Shown: positions 6,870-13,365, numbered from the stretch's first letter. The stretch: 14,259 bases of DNA from Rubrobacter sp. (GCA_016781775.1 JADDPR010000297.1:1-14259), one strand, 5' to 3'. Numbers and translations: made by a program. Notes: a model not told the origin generated them from the letters alone.

Positions 6870-7976
6870 GTGAAGATCGCCGGCTTCGCCCTCTACCGCT
6901 TCCGGCTGCCGCTGACCGACTCCCTCACCCTCAAAGGCACGACGCTCGAGCACCGCGAGGGCCTGCTCCTGAGGCTCGACGGGGAGGATGGCGAGATCGG
7001 CTGGGGCGAGACCTCCCCTCTCCCCGGTTTCAGCCGCGAGGTCCTTCCCGACGCCACGCGCGGGCTCAGCGAGCTAGCGCGGTCCGTGGTGGACCGAGAA
7101 ATGACCGATGCGTGGATCGGCGCGTACGGTGGCCTGGCTCGCGAGCTGGACGGCGCGGACCTCGCCCCTTCCGTACGCTTTGGCTTCGAGCTTGCGATCT
7201 GGAACCTCTACGCCGCAACCCGTGGCGTGGCGCTGCCGGCGGTGATCTCCCAGGTTTTCGGGGACGTTGTGTCCTTGAACGGACTGCTTGCCGGTCCGCC
7301 GGCCGGGGCGCTGGAAGAGGCCCGGCGGATGCGGGATGCCGGGTACGAGGCCGTGAAGCTAAAGGTCGGCGCGCGCACGGTGGAAGAAGACGTCGCGCTC
7401 GTCCGCGCGGTAGGGGAAGCCCTCGGTAGGGGCGTCGCCCTCCGGCTGGACGCAAACCGAGCCTGGACCCTCGACGAGGCCCTGGAGTTCGCCCGGGGCA
7501 TCGAGGGCCTGCGCGTCGAGTACCTCGAGGAGCCGCTGGCTGATCCGGCCGGCCTCAAGGCCCTCACGCAGGCTTCCGGTCTCCCGGTCGCGCTGGATGA
7601 GTCGCTGGTCGGGATGGCCCCGGAGTCCCTGGGGGAGCACCGCTACGCGGGCGCGGTCGTGTTGAAGCCATCCTTTCTTGGGGGCCTCTCGCGCGTGTTG
7701 CGGCTGGCGGAGCGGGCGGCGAGCCTCGGTATGCGGCCCGTCGTAAGCTCGGCCTACGAGACCGGCGTGGGGACGGCATCCCTCGTGGCGCTGGCGGCCG
7801 GCATCGGAGGTGGAGGGATACCGGCGGGCCTGGATCCCTACCGGCGCCTCGCCGGGGACGTGGTCGAGCCGCGGCTCCCGCTGCCGGCGCCCCACGTCAG
7901 CGTTCGGGAGGCGGTCGCCGCGGGGCGGGGGGTGGTCCTCCGCCGGCTCTCCCCGCAGGCGCAGGGCGTTGGGTAA
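6870..7976 (+). CDS. menC: o-Succinylbenzoate synthase (enolase superfamily)
   Basis: Dehydrates SHCHC to o-succinylbenzoate, using one divalent metal. The 368 residues show the MLE-subgroup layout: N-terminal capping domain with WGETSPLPGF (45-54), then a TIM barrel with the KLKV pair Lys163/Lys165, metal ligands Asp194 (LDANRAW), a Glu in EYLEEPL (217-223) and Asp243 (ALDES), and the second acid/base Lys266 (VLKPS). SSAYETGVG (293-301) is the substrate loop typical of OSBS. Some relatives (N-acylamino acid racemase) share these residues; operon position fixes the role here. GTG 6870 is three bases after the menB stop with no Shine-Dalgarno sequence, so translation probably depends on coupling. 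Confidence 0.93.
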   Translation: MKIAGFALYRFRLPLTDSLTLKGTTLEHREGLLLRLDGEDGEIGWGETSPLPGFSREVLPDATRGLSELARSVVDREMTDAWIGAYGGLARELDGADLAPSVRFGFELAIWNLYAATRGVALPAVISQVFGDVVSLNGLLAGPPAGALEEARRMRDAGYEAVKLKVGARTVEEDVALVRAVGEALGRGVALRLDANRAWTLDEALEFARGIEGLRVEYLEEPLADPAGLKALTQASGLPVALDESLVGMAPESLGEHRYAGAVVLKPSFLGGLSRVLRLAERAASLGMRPVVSSAYETGVGTASLVALAAGIGGGGIPAGLDPYRRLAGDVVEPRLPLPAPHVSVREAVAAGRGVVLRRLSPQAQGVG

Positions 7977-7979
7977 CAT
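7974..7979 (+). promoter_or_regulatory. Candidate -10 box for leaderless menE transcript
   Basis: TAACAT overlaps the menC stop codon and ends 7 bases before the menE GTG (7987). No Shine-Dalgarno sequence precedes menE, and I see no recognisable -35. The geometry matches actinobacterial leaderless promoters (TANNNT about 7 bases before the start). Confidence 0.4.
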
Positions 7980-7986
7980 CACCCCC

Positions 7987-9408
7987 GTGAATCGGAGAAC
8001 GCAGATCCCCTGCTCGTTGCGCGCGGCTGCCCTTGCCACGCCGGACGCCCCGGCCATCCTGGGACCGGCCGGCACGACGACCTACGCTGAGCTCGACGGG
8101 CGCGTCTCCGCGGCCGCCGCGAGGATAACCGGGGAGGGGCTGGCACCAGGGACGCGGGTGGCGCTCCTTCTCGAGAAAGACGAGCGCTACGTCGTGCTGC
8201 TCCTGGCCATATTGCGTGCCGGGTGCGTGGCGTGCCCCATCAGCACCCGCTTCCCGCCCGAGGGTGTGGCGGCTTCCCTTCGCGTCGCCGGTTGCTCCGC
8301 CCTGATCTCCGACGAGGACCTTCCCACCGCGGGCGTGCCCGTGCTGCCACCGGACCGTCTGCTGGAAGCTCCGGGCGCCGTCCGGCCGCAAGGACCCTTG
8401 ACCGTACCTCCGGAACGCCCCGCCACGATCGTCTTTACCTCCGGTAGCACGGGGGTGCCGAAGGCCGCGCTCCATACGTTCGGCAACCACCACTACAGCG
8501 CGCTAGGCTCCGGCGCGAACATCCCGCTCGGGCCGGAAGATCGGTGGCTGCACTCGCTGCCGCTCTACCACGTCGGCGGTCTCTCCGTGGTCTTCCGGTG
8601 CCTGCTCGCGGGCGCGGCGACGGTGCTGCCGGGGCCCGGAGGCCCGCTCGCGGAGGCCATAAAGCTGGGTGGCGCGAGCCACGTCTCGCTCGTCGCCACC
8701 CAGCTACGGCGCTTGCTCTCCGAAGACGCGCCGCTCGGAACCCTCGGGGCCATCCTCCTTGGAGGGGGGCCGGTACCGGAGATGTTGGTGGACGAGGCGC
8801 TGGAGCGCCGGCTGCCGATCCACACGAGTTACGGTCTCACCGAGATGGCCTCTCAGGTGACCACGACGCCGCGGGGTGCCCCTCGGGAGGTCCTTCACAC
8901 CTCGGGGCGGGTGTTGCCTCACCGGGAGGTCATGGTTGCGGAGGACGGCGAGATTCTCGTCCGCGGGGACACGCTCTTCGCCGGCTACCTGAGGAGCGGC
9001 GGCGGGGTGAATCGGCCGCTCGACGACGCGGGGTGGTTCCACACGAAGGACCTCGGCGAGATGGACGAGGCCGGCTACCTGTGCGTCACCGGGCGCAGGG
9101 ACAACCAGTTCATCTCCGGGGGCGAGAACGTGCAGCCGGAGGAGATCGAAGCCGCGCTCTGCCGCATCCGGGGGATAGAGCAGGCCGTGGTGGTCCCGGT
9201 CGCGGACGAGGAGTTCGGGGAGCGGCCCGTCGCCTTCGTGCGCTCCCCCGGTGGCCAGCCCCCGGAAGACCTGGCGAAAGCCCTGGAGCCCGTCCTACCG
9301 CGCTTCAAGATCCCGGTCGCGTTCCGCGAATGGCCCGAACAGAAAGGTCCGGAGGGTATGAAGGTAGACCGTGCCGCCTTTTTGGAGCTCGCCCGGAACT
9401 TCGGGTAG
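7987..9408 (+). CDS. menE: o-Succinylbenzoate--CoA ligase
   Basis: ANL-family adenylating enzyme that makes o-succinylbenzoyl-CoA from OSB, ATP and CoA, supplying MenB. The 473-residue reading uses GTG 7987. The frame is open upstream, but those codons lie inside menC, and the protein family begins here. Motifs: P-loop TIVFTSGSTGVPKAALHT (147-164), LPLYHVGGLS (191-200, His-containing A4 region), LLGGGPVP (257-264), TSYGLTEMASQVTT (280-293), GWFHTKDLGEMDEAGYLCVTGR (349-370, ribose-binding Asp355), DNQFISGGENVQPEEIEAAL (hinge, 372-391), and the catalytic A10 lysine Lys459 in EGMKVDR. It starts 10 bases after menC. A TAACAT box 7 bases upstream and no ribosome site suggest leaderless initiation in addition to operon read-through. 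Confidence 0.92.
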   Translation: MNRRTQIPCSLRAAALATPDAPAILGPAGTTTYAELDGRVSAAAARITGEGLAPGTRVALLLEKDERYVVLLLAILRAGCVACPISTRFPPEGVAASLRVAGCSALISDEDLPTAGVPVLPPDRLLEAPGAVRPQGPLTVPPERPATIVFTSGSTGVPKAALHTFGNHHYSALGSGANIPLGPEDRWLHSLPLYHVGGLSVVFRCLLAGAATVLPGPGGPLAEAIKLGGASHVSLVATQLRRLLSEDAPLGTLGAILLGGGPVPEMLVDEALERRLPIHTSYGLTEMASQVTTTPRGAPREVLHTSGRVLPHREVMVAEDGEILVRGDTLFAGYLRSGGGVNRPLDDAGWFHTKDLGEMDEAGYLCVTGRRDNQFISGGENVQPEEIEAALCRIRGIEQAVVVPVADEEFGERPVAFVRSPGGQPPEDLAKALEPVLPRFKIPVAFREWPEQKGPEGMKVDRAAFLELARNFG

Positions 9409-9440
9409 TGCGGGGTGGGTAGGACGGGGCGGCGATCGGG

Positions 9441-9446
9441 TAGAGT
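9441..9446 (+). promoter_or_regulatory. Candidate -10 box for leaderless LOG-family transcript
   Basis: TAGAGT ends 6 bases before ATG 9453, placing a start site at or next to the ATG. No Shine-Dalgarno sequence precedes the gene and no clear -35 is visible. It lies in the 44-bp gap after menE. Confidence 0.45.
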
Positions 9447-9452
9447 GTCCGC

Positions 9453-10259
9453 ATGAGCGAGGGGGAGCCCAAGGAGAACAGGGTCACGCGGGCGCGGCGG
9501 CGGGCGCATCGGACGCAGGACGAGCGGCTGTTGCAGGCGTCGTTTACGCAGACGGATCCCTGGCGCGTGTTGAGGATCATGGGCGAGTTCGTGGAGGGCT
9601 TCGAGGAGCTTGCGGAGCTCGGACCTGCGGCCACGATCTTCGGCTCGGCGCGCGTCGGTCCGGAGGACGAGGCGTACGGTAAGGCCGTCGAGGTGGGGCG
9701 TCTCCTCGGCGAGGCCGGGTTCACGATCATCACGGGCGGGGGACCGGGGATCATGGAGGCCGGCAACCGCGGGGCGCGGGAGGTAGGCGCCCCCTCGGTC
9801 GGCCTGAACATCGAGTTGCCCTTCGAGCAGCACGTCAACCCCTACGTGGACATCTCGGTGGACTTCAACTACTTCTTCGTCCGCAAGATGATGCTCGTCA
9901 AGTACTCCCAGGCCTTCGTCATCTTCCCCGGCGGCTTCGGCACGCTCGACGAGCTCTTCGAGGCTCTCACCCTCGTTCAGACCGGCAAGATCCGAAACTT
10001 CCCCATCATCCTCTTCGGCTCGGAGTACTGGCGGGGACTACTGGACTGGCTCTCCGGCCCGATGCTCTCCGAGGGCAAGATCTCCCCCGCCGACCTCGAA
10101 CTGATGGTGATGACCGACTCGCCCATCGAGGTGCGAGACAAGGTCCTCGCCTCTACCGAAGGGGAACACTCGAAGACCGGCCACGAGGAGCGGGCCCGCG
10201 AGGCGACGCGCGAGGCCCTGGGGAGCAACCGCCGGCCTCGTCCCCGGGAGAACACCTGA
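9453..10259 (+). CDS. LOG-family Rossmann protein (TIGR00730 type, possible nucleotide phosphoribohydrolase)
   Basis: The 268-residue protein has the family's two phosphate-binding signatures: GGGPGIMEAGNRGA (95-108) and PGGFGTLDELFEALTLVQ (159-176), the latter being the PGGxGTxxE motif of 'lysine decarboxylase-like' LOG proteins. VRKMML (143-148) supplies the conserved Arg/Lys between them. Characterised members cleave cytokinin riboside 5'-monophosphate or AMP to free base and ribose 5-phosphate; the older 'lysine decarboxylase' label is not supported for this family. The basic N-terminus (1-30) and the charged, low-complexity C-terminus (after ~235) extend past the core fold. It is codirectional with menE across a 44-bp gap, but has its own candidate promoter. 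True substrate is unknown, and a link to menaquinone is not indicated. Confidence 0.85.
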   Translation: MSEGEPKENRVTRARRRAHRTQDERLLQASFTQTDPWRVLRIMGEFVEGFEELAELGPAATIFGSARVGPEDEAYGKAVEVGRLLGEAGFTIITGGGPGIMEAGNRGAREVGAPSVGLNIELPFEQHVNPYVDISVDFNYFFVRKMMLVKYSQAFVIFPGGFGTLDELFEALTLVQTGKIRNFPIILFGSEYWRGLLDWLSGPMLSEGKISPADLELMVMTDSPIEVRDKVLASTEGEHSKTGHEERAREATREALGSNRRPRPRENT

Positions 10260-10292
10260 CCCGACCGGGCTTTATCCGACGGGGGGCAGGTG
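10253..10292. terminator. Possible bidirectional hairpin between convergent genes
   Basis: CACCTG (10253-10258) pairs with CAGGTG (10287-10292), and CCC (10260-10262) can pair with part of the following G-run. The hairpin spans the stop codons of both convergent genes, which are only 12 bp apart. There is no T-tract on either side and the loop is about 20 bases, so support is weak. Confidence 0.25.
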
Positions 10293-10547
10293 CTCCCCGG
10301 GGTCTACCTTGTCGTAGAGCCTCTCGAAACCCTTCCGAGGCATGATGCCCCCGGCCGCCGAGGGCTCCCCCAGGGAGGCGGGCACGCTGCGTAACTCGTA
10401 ATTCCCCGCCTCGTTACGCCTCGCCCAATACAGCCCGTGCCAGCCCCTCGTCCTCGTGGCCTCGGCGTTCTTGTGCCGGTACAGCTCGAAACCCTCCCCG
10501 GGTGGAGAGGTGTCGGGCCTATCGCCGGCGTCCCTCGCAGCGTTCAT
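10272..10547 (-). CDS. Small soluble protein of unknown function
   Basis: A 91-residue frame starting with ATG (10547). I do not recognise a family. It looks like a real protein: the middle carries aromatic and charged residues in a non-repetitive order (GFELYRHKNAEATRTRG, WHGLYWARRNEAGNYELR), followed by GGIMPRKGFERLYDKVDP. There is no signal peptide, membrane segment or Cys pair. It converges on the LOG gene with a 12-bp gap. A TAAGCT box lies 7 bases before the ATG and there is no Shine-Dalgarno sequence, the same leaderless layout seen at menB and menE. A composition-driven spurious frame remains possible, but none of its neighbours overlap it. Confidence 0.6.
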   Translation of the reverse strand: MNAARDAGDRPDTSPPGEGFELYRHKNAEATRTRGWHGLYWARRNEAGNYELRSVPASLGEPSAAGGIMPRKGFERLYDKVDPGEHLPPVG

Positions 10548-10554
10548 TCCGCTT

Positions 10555-10560
10555 AGCTTA
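10555..10560 (-). promoter_or_regulatory. Candidate -10 box for leaderless small-protein transcript
   Basis: On the minus strand TAAGCT (10560 to 10555) is followed by 7 bases and then ATG at 10547. No Shine-Dalgarno sequence or clear -35 is seen. Confidence 0.4.
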
Positions 10561-10704
10561 CCAGCCCGCCAGGGGCCGGCCTACCGCGGAGCACCAGCAC
10601 CCTGGTTTCATCGCAACCCGCGAGAAGCCGCTGCGGCGCGAAGCGTACAACGGAGCGCCGTGGCCGCGCGCAAGCCTCTCGACCAACCGATGGGCTAACA
10701 CGAG

Positions 10705-12039
10705 CTACAAACCCGCCGGAGCGCGGTCGAGGTGGGCTACGCCGCTCTGTATCGCGGCGTTCTTTACGGCGGTTGCTACCCGTTCGTGGACCTTGGGGTC
10801 GAGGGCGTCGGGGACGAGGTCGGCGTCGGCGGTGAGGTCGGCGATCGCGTCGGCGGCGGCGAGCTTCATCTGCAGATTGATCTCCCCTGCCCCCGCCAGT
10901 AGCGCCCCGCGGAAGATGCCAGGGTAGCCGAGGACGTTGTTGACGCTCGTCCCGTCGGCGGCGAACGCGGCGCCCGCTTCGACGGCCGCCTCGGGGTCTA
11001 TCTCGGGGTAGGGGTTCGTGAGCGCGAGGATGACCTGCCCCTTACGCACCATCTCCGGCTTTATGAGGCCGGCGCGCCCCGTCGTCGCGACGACGACGTC
11101 GGCCTCCTTCATCACGGTCTCCATGTCCGTGATCTCGATGCCCTTCGCGCGGGCTCGCTCGTGCGAGAGCGGGTTCGGGTCCGAGGCGATCACGCGTTGC
11201 GCCTTGCCGTCCACCATCAGGGAGGCTATCCCGAAGCCCGCGGCCCCGAGCCCTATCTGCCCGACCACCTCGTCCTCCAACGAGAGTCCCGCGTGGCGGC
11301 AGGCGACGATGGCGGCGGCGAGCGAGACGACGGCGGTGCCGTGGACGTCGTCGTGCATCACGGGCTGGGATAGATCCTCGATGAGCCGACGCTCGATCTC
11401 GAAGCACTCGGGGGCGGAGATGTCTTCGAGGTGGATGCCGCCGAAGCCCGGGGCTATACGCTTCACCGTCTCCACGAACTCGTCCACGTCCTTTGTATCG
11501 ATGAGGATGGGCATCGCGGAGACGTTAGCGAACTGGTGGTAGAAGACCGCTTTGCCTTCCATTACCGGCATCGAGGGGACGGGGCCTATGTCCCCGAGCC
11601 CGAGGACGCGCGTGCCGTTCGTGCAGATGGCGACGCTCCGCCCGATCATGGTAAGCCTGCCCGCGAGCGTGGGGTCCTCGGCGATCGCCATGGAAGCCCG
11701 GGCGACCCCCGGAGTGTAGACGTCCCTCATGGCCTGCACCGTGTTTACGGGCTCGGTCGAGGCCACGATGAGCTTGCCGCCCTCGTGGCGGAGAAGCGCG
11801 CGGTCCTGGGCCCAGATCACGCGGACCCCGTCGAGCTCGTCGACCCTTCTGGCGACGCGCTGTCCGTGCTCCCTGTCCTGGACCTCGACCGTGATCTCGC
11901 GTATCGAGGCGTCGCGGCCGACGTTTATGGTCGTGACGTCGCCGATCAAACCCTCGCCCTCGGCGATCTTGCCGGCGACCCTGGCGAGCTGGCCCGGTCG
12001 GTGCGGCAGCTGTATCCGGTAGGTGAAGTCGAGCGCCAA
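10705..12039 (-). CDS. NAD(P)-dependent malic enzyme with N-terminal ACT domain
   Basis: Oxidatively decarboxylates malate to pyruvate and CO2, making NAD(P)H. Residues ~5-80 form an ACT domain (start FTYRIQLPHRPGQLARVAGK), a small-molecule-sensing fold that implies allosteric control. The catalytic part follows: VYTPGVA with Tyr108; GLGDIGPVPSMPVMEGKAV with Lys163; GGIHLEDISAPECFEIE (200-216) and MHDDVHGTAVV (228-238) with the metal-binding acidic residues; dinucleotide loop GLGAAGFGIA (263-272); and TNPYPEI (341-347). The usual HDDQHGTA is HDDVHGTA here. Total length is 444 residues, about 400 for the enzyme plus the ACT unit. TTG 12039 is well supported by AGGAGG (12051 to 12046) with 6-base spacing. 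The gene diverges from csp, so the ~200-bp gap holds both promoters. Cofactor preference cannot be read by eye. Confidence 0.9.
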   Translation of the reverse strand: MALDFTYRIQLPHRPGQLARVAGKIAEGEGLIGDVTTINVGRDASIREITVEVQDREHGQRVARRVDELDGVRVIWAQDRALLRHEGGKLIVASTEPVNTVQAMRDVYTPGVARASMAIAEDPTLAGRLTMIGRSVAICTNGTRVLGLGDIGPVPSMPVMEGKAVFYHQFANVSAMPILIDTKDVDEFVETVKRIAPGFGGIHLEDISAPECFEIERRLIEDLSQPVMHDDVHGTAVVSLAAAIVACRHAGLSLEDEVVGQIGLGAAGFGIASLMVDGKAQRVIASDPNPLSHERARAKGIEITDMETVMKEADVVVATTGRAGLIKPEMVRKGQVILALTNPYPEIDPEAAVEAGAAFAADGTSVNNVLGYPGIFRGALLAGAGEINLQMKLAAADAIADLTADADLVPDALDPKVHERVATAVKNAAIQSGVAHLDRAPAGL

Positions 12040-12069
12040 AGCGAACCTCCTGTTCCTTGTGCTCGCAAT

Positions 12070-12103
12070 CTTATACCGGCGCGTTCCATCCCGTACACTT
12101 ATA
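12070..12103 (-). promoter_or_regulatory. Possible malic enzyme promoter region
   Basis: On the minus strand two TATAAG hexamers occur, at 12075-12070 and 12103-12098, upstream of the TTG at 12039. The nearer would give a leader of about 20-25 bases including the AGGAGG site. Neither has a good -35, so this is a weak call. Confidence 0.3.
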
Positions 12104-12106
12104 GGT

Positions 12107-12135
12107 GCTACACGAAATGGGAAGTCTGATATAGT
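12107..12135 (+). promoter_or_regulatory. Cold-shock gene promoter (extended -10)
   Basis: TATAGT (12130-12135) is preceded by TGa, forming an extended -10 element. GCTACA (12107-12112, 3/6 to TTGACA) is 17 bp upstream. A start near 12142 would give a csp leader of about 100 bases, a length typical of regulated cold-shock mRNAs. Confidence 0.5.
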
Positions 12136-12165
12136 TATCCTGCAATCGTAGGTGGGTTACAGTAG

Positions 12166-12207
12166 ATGGAGCGTCGCCCGGTAGTTTCCGAGCGACTTTT
12201 TGTTTGA
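12166..12207 (+). CDS. Upstream ORF in csp leader (13 residues)
   Basis: ATG 12166 opens a 13-codon frame, MERRPVVSERLFV, ending at TGA 12205-12207. It has AGGTGGG (12150-12156) as ribosome site, copied in the csp start region. A terminator-like hairpin lies entirely inside the frame, so a translating ribosome would disrupt it. Judged a candidate leader peptide; expression is not shown. Confidence 0.35.
   Translation: MERRPVVSERLFV
12173..12205 (+). terminator. Terminator-like hairpin in csp leader (candidate attenuator)
   Basis: GTCGC-C-CGG (12173-12181) pairs with CCG-A-GCGAC (12188-12196): 8 pairs and one C/A mismatch around a six-base TAGTTT loop. TTTTTGTTT (12197-12205) follows directly. 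This has the form of an intrinsic terminator, but lies between the csp promoter and the csp gene with no other plus-strand gene before it. Attenuation of csp is therefore more likely than a gene end. Confidence 0.5.
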
Positions 12208-12241
12208 TGGAGCCCATGAATAAGGAAGGTGGGTTCCAGAA

Positions 12242-12445
12242 ATGGCCCAAGGAACGGTTAAGTGGTTCAACGACGAGAAGGGCTACGGCTTCATCTCCCC
12301 GGACGACGGTGGCGAGGACCTCTTCGTCCACTACTCCGGGATCTCCGGCAACGGTTTCCGCTCGCTCGAGGAGGGGACGAAGGTCTCCTACGAGGCGACG
12401 CGCGGCAAGAAGGGGATGCAGGCGGAGAACGTCGTCCCCCAGTAA
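12242..12445 (+). CDS. csp: Cold-shock protein (CspA family RNA chaperone)
   Basis: Single cold-shock domain of 67 residues, the normal length. It begins MAQGTVKWFNDEKGYGFISP, with the RNP1 motif KGYGFI (13-18), and has RNP2 as DLFVHYS (about 26-32), in place of the more common VFVHFS. These aromatic surfaces bind single-stranded RNA/DNA; characterised relatives melt mRNA structure and act as transcription antiterminators. The ATG is preceded by AGGTGGG (spacing 8). A ~100-base leader with its own hairpin and upstream ORF precedes it, and a perfect terminator follows. The next gene is a fatty-acid desaturase, consistent with cold adaptation, although many Csp paralogues are constitutive. Confidence 0.95.
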   Translation: MAQGTVKWFNDEKGYGFISPDDGGEDLFVHYSGISGNGFRSLEEGTKVSYEATRGKKGMQAENVVPQ

Positions 12446-12467
12446 CGGGGGTAACTGTTTAGGATGT

Positions 12468-12508
12468 AGAGGGCCGGGATAGCTTTATCCCGGCCCTCTT
12501 TCTGTTTG
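12468..12508 (+). terminator. Intrinsic terminator after csp
   Basis: A perfect 14-bp stem (12468-12481 with 12486-12499), loop GCTT, is followed by TTTCTGTTT. The csp stop is 23 bases upstream. This is the clearest Rho-independent terminator in the window and separates csp from the desaturase. Confidence 0.88.
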
Positions 12509-12534
12509 AGGGGCCTCGTCGGGAATCGTAGTTC
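12506..12534 (+). promoter_or_regulatory. Weak candidate promoter for the desaturase
   Basis: TTGAGG (12506-12511) and TAGTTC (12529-12534) are separated by exactly 17 bp in the short gap after the csp terminator. The -10 match is poor. It would place the RNA start just before the AAGGAGG ribosome site. Confidence 0.25.
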
Positions 12535-12552
12535 GTGTACAAGGAGGGGTTT

Positions 12553-13365
12553 TTGAACAAGTACTTGAAGGCCGTAGGGGTGGGCTCCGGGCTGTCGCAG
12601 GCGGCTACCTTGATCACCACCGTATACCTGCACAGGACCCTGTCGCACAAGTCCATCGAGTTGAGCCCGGCGGCGACGATGTTCATGCGCTTCGGCACGT
12701 GGATGCTTACGAGCATTTCGCCGCGCGAGTGGGTCGCCGTCCACCGCAAGCATCATAACTTCAGCGACGAAGAGGGCGATCCGCACAGCCCGCACATCGA
12801 GGGGTACTGGAAGATCATGCTCGCCAACGTCTACTACTACCGGCGCGAGGCGAACGACGACAACACGATGGAGAAGTACGCCGCCGACCTCCCGTTCGAC
12901 AAGCTCGACCACGCGCTCCTCAGGCGCGGGACGCTCGGCTTCTCGCTCACCGGCGTGATCCTGGCCTGGATCATGGGCACCAAGGCAGGACTCGTGGCGT
13001 GGTCCACCCTCGCGGTCGTCTACCTGCTGCTGAACGCCGCCATAAACGGCGCCGGCCACACCTTCGGCGAGAAGAGTTTCGAGAACGACGCGACGAACCT
13101 CAAGCTCCTCGCCCTCATAACCTTCGGCGAGGGCCTGCACAACAACCACCACGCCCGCCCCGCCGCCCCGAGGTTCTCGGCCTTCAAGGGCGAGATCGAC
13201 CCGGCTTGGCCGGTGATCCGGGCGATGGAGAAGCTCGGCCTCGCCAGGGTTCTCACCAAGGTCGACGAGGGTTGGGACAACCACCGCCGCCTCCTCCCCG
13301 AGCCGATCAAGATAAGGCCCGGCGCCGGCATCGAAGTCGCCGCGATGAACTCCTCCAAAAACTAA
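12553..13365 (+). CDS. Membrane fatty-acid (acyl-CoA/acyl-lipid) desaturase
   Basis: Di-iron membrane desaturase predicted to put a cis double bond in an acyl chain, using O2 and an electron donor. All three histidine boxes are present: HRTLSHKS (27-34), HRKHHNFSDEEGDPHSP (64-80) and GEGLHNNHHARP (192-203), plus the accessory His in NGAGHTFGE (165-173). This pattern is the stearoyl-CoA/DesC (delta-9-like) group. Hydrophobic spans lie at about 7-26, 36-55 and 127-168. At 270 residues it is shorter than many relatives (~300) and lacks one N-terminal hydrophobic hairpin. TTG 12553 is chosen because AAGGAGG (12541-12547) is 5 bases upstream; the frame also has a GTG at 12535 (six residues longer) without a good site. 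It lies 54 bases after the csp terminator. Regiospecificity cannot be told from sequence. Confidence 0.88.
   Translation: MNKYLKAVGVGSGLSQAATLITTVYLHRTLSHKSIELSPAATMFMRFGTWMLTSISPREWVAVHRKHHNFSDEEGDPHSPHIEGYWKIMLANVYYYRREANDDNTMEKYAADLPFDKLDHALLRRGTLGFSLTGVILAWIMGTKAGLVAWSTLAVVYLLLNAAINGAGHTFGEKSFENDATNLKLLALITFGEGLHNNHHARPAAPRFSAFKGEIDPAWPVIRAMEKLGLARVLTKVDEGWDNHRRLLPEPIKIRPGAGIEVAAMNSSKN

Larger units (their letters stand above)
12150..12244 (+). repeat. Duplicated ribosome-binding/start region in csp leader
   Basis: The csp initiation region (AGGTGGGTTCCAGAA then ATGG, from 12227) has a near copy at 12150 (AGGTGGGTTACAGTAG then ATGG). The copies share AGGTGGGTT, CAG and ATGG with only minor changes between. 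The upstream copy places a Shine-Dalgarno-like AGGTGGG 9 bases before ATG 12166; the downstream copy is 8 bases before the csp ATG. Confidence 0.6.

Noticed and set aside
6359..7429. 356-codon frame running across menB and menC
   Set aside because: It spans two well-supported genes in a different phase and is Arg/Gly/Pro-rich throughout.
10548..10704. Possible tRNA or small RNA between the small protein and malic enzyme genes
   Set aside because: Several short complementary stretches occur, but no cloverleaf, no T-loop GTTCGA pattern and no T-tract terminator could be assembled.
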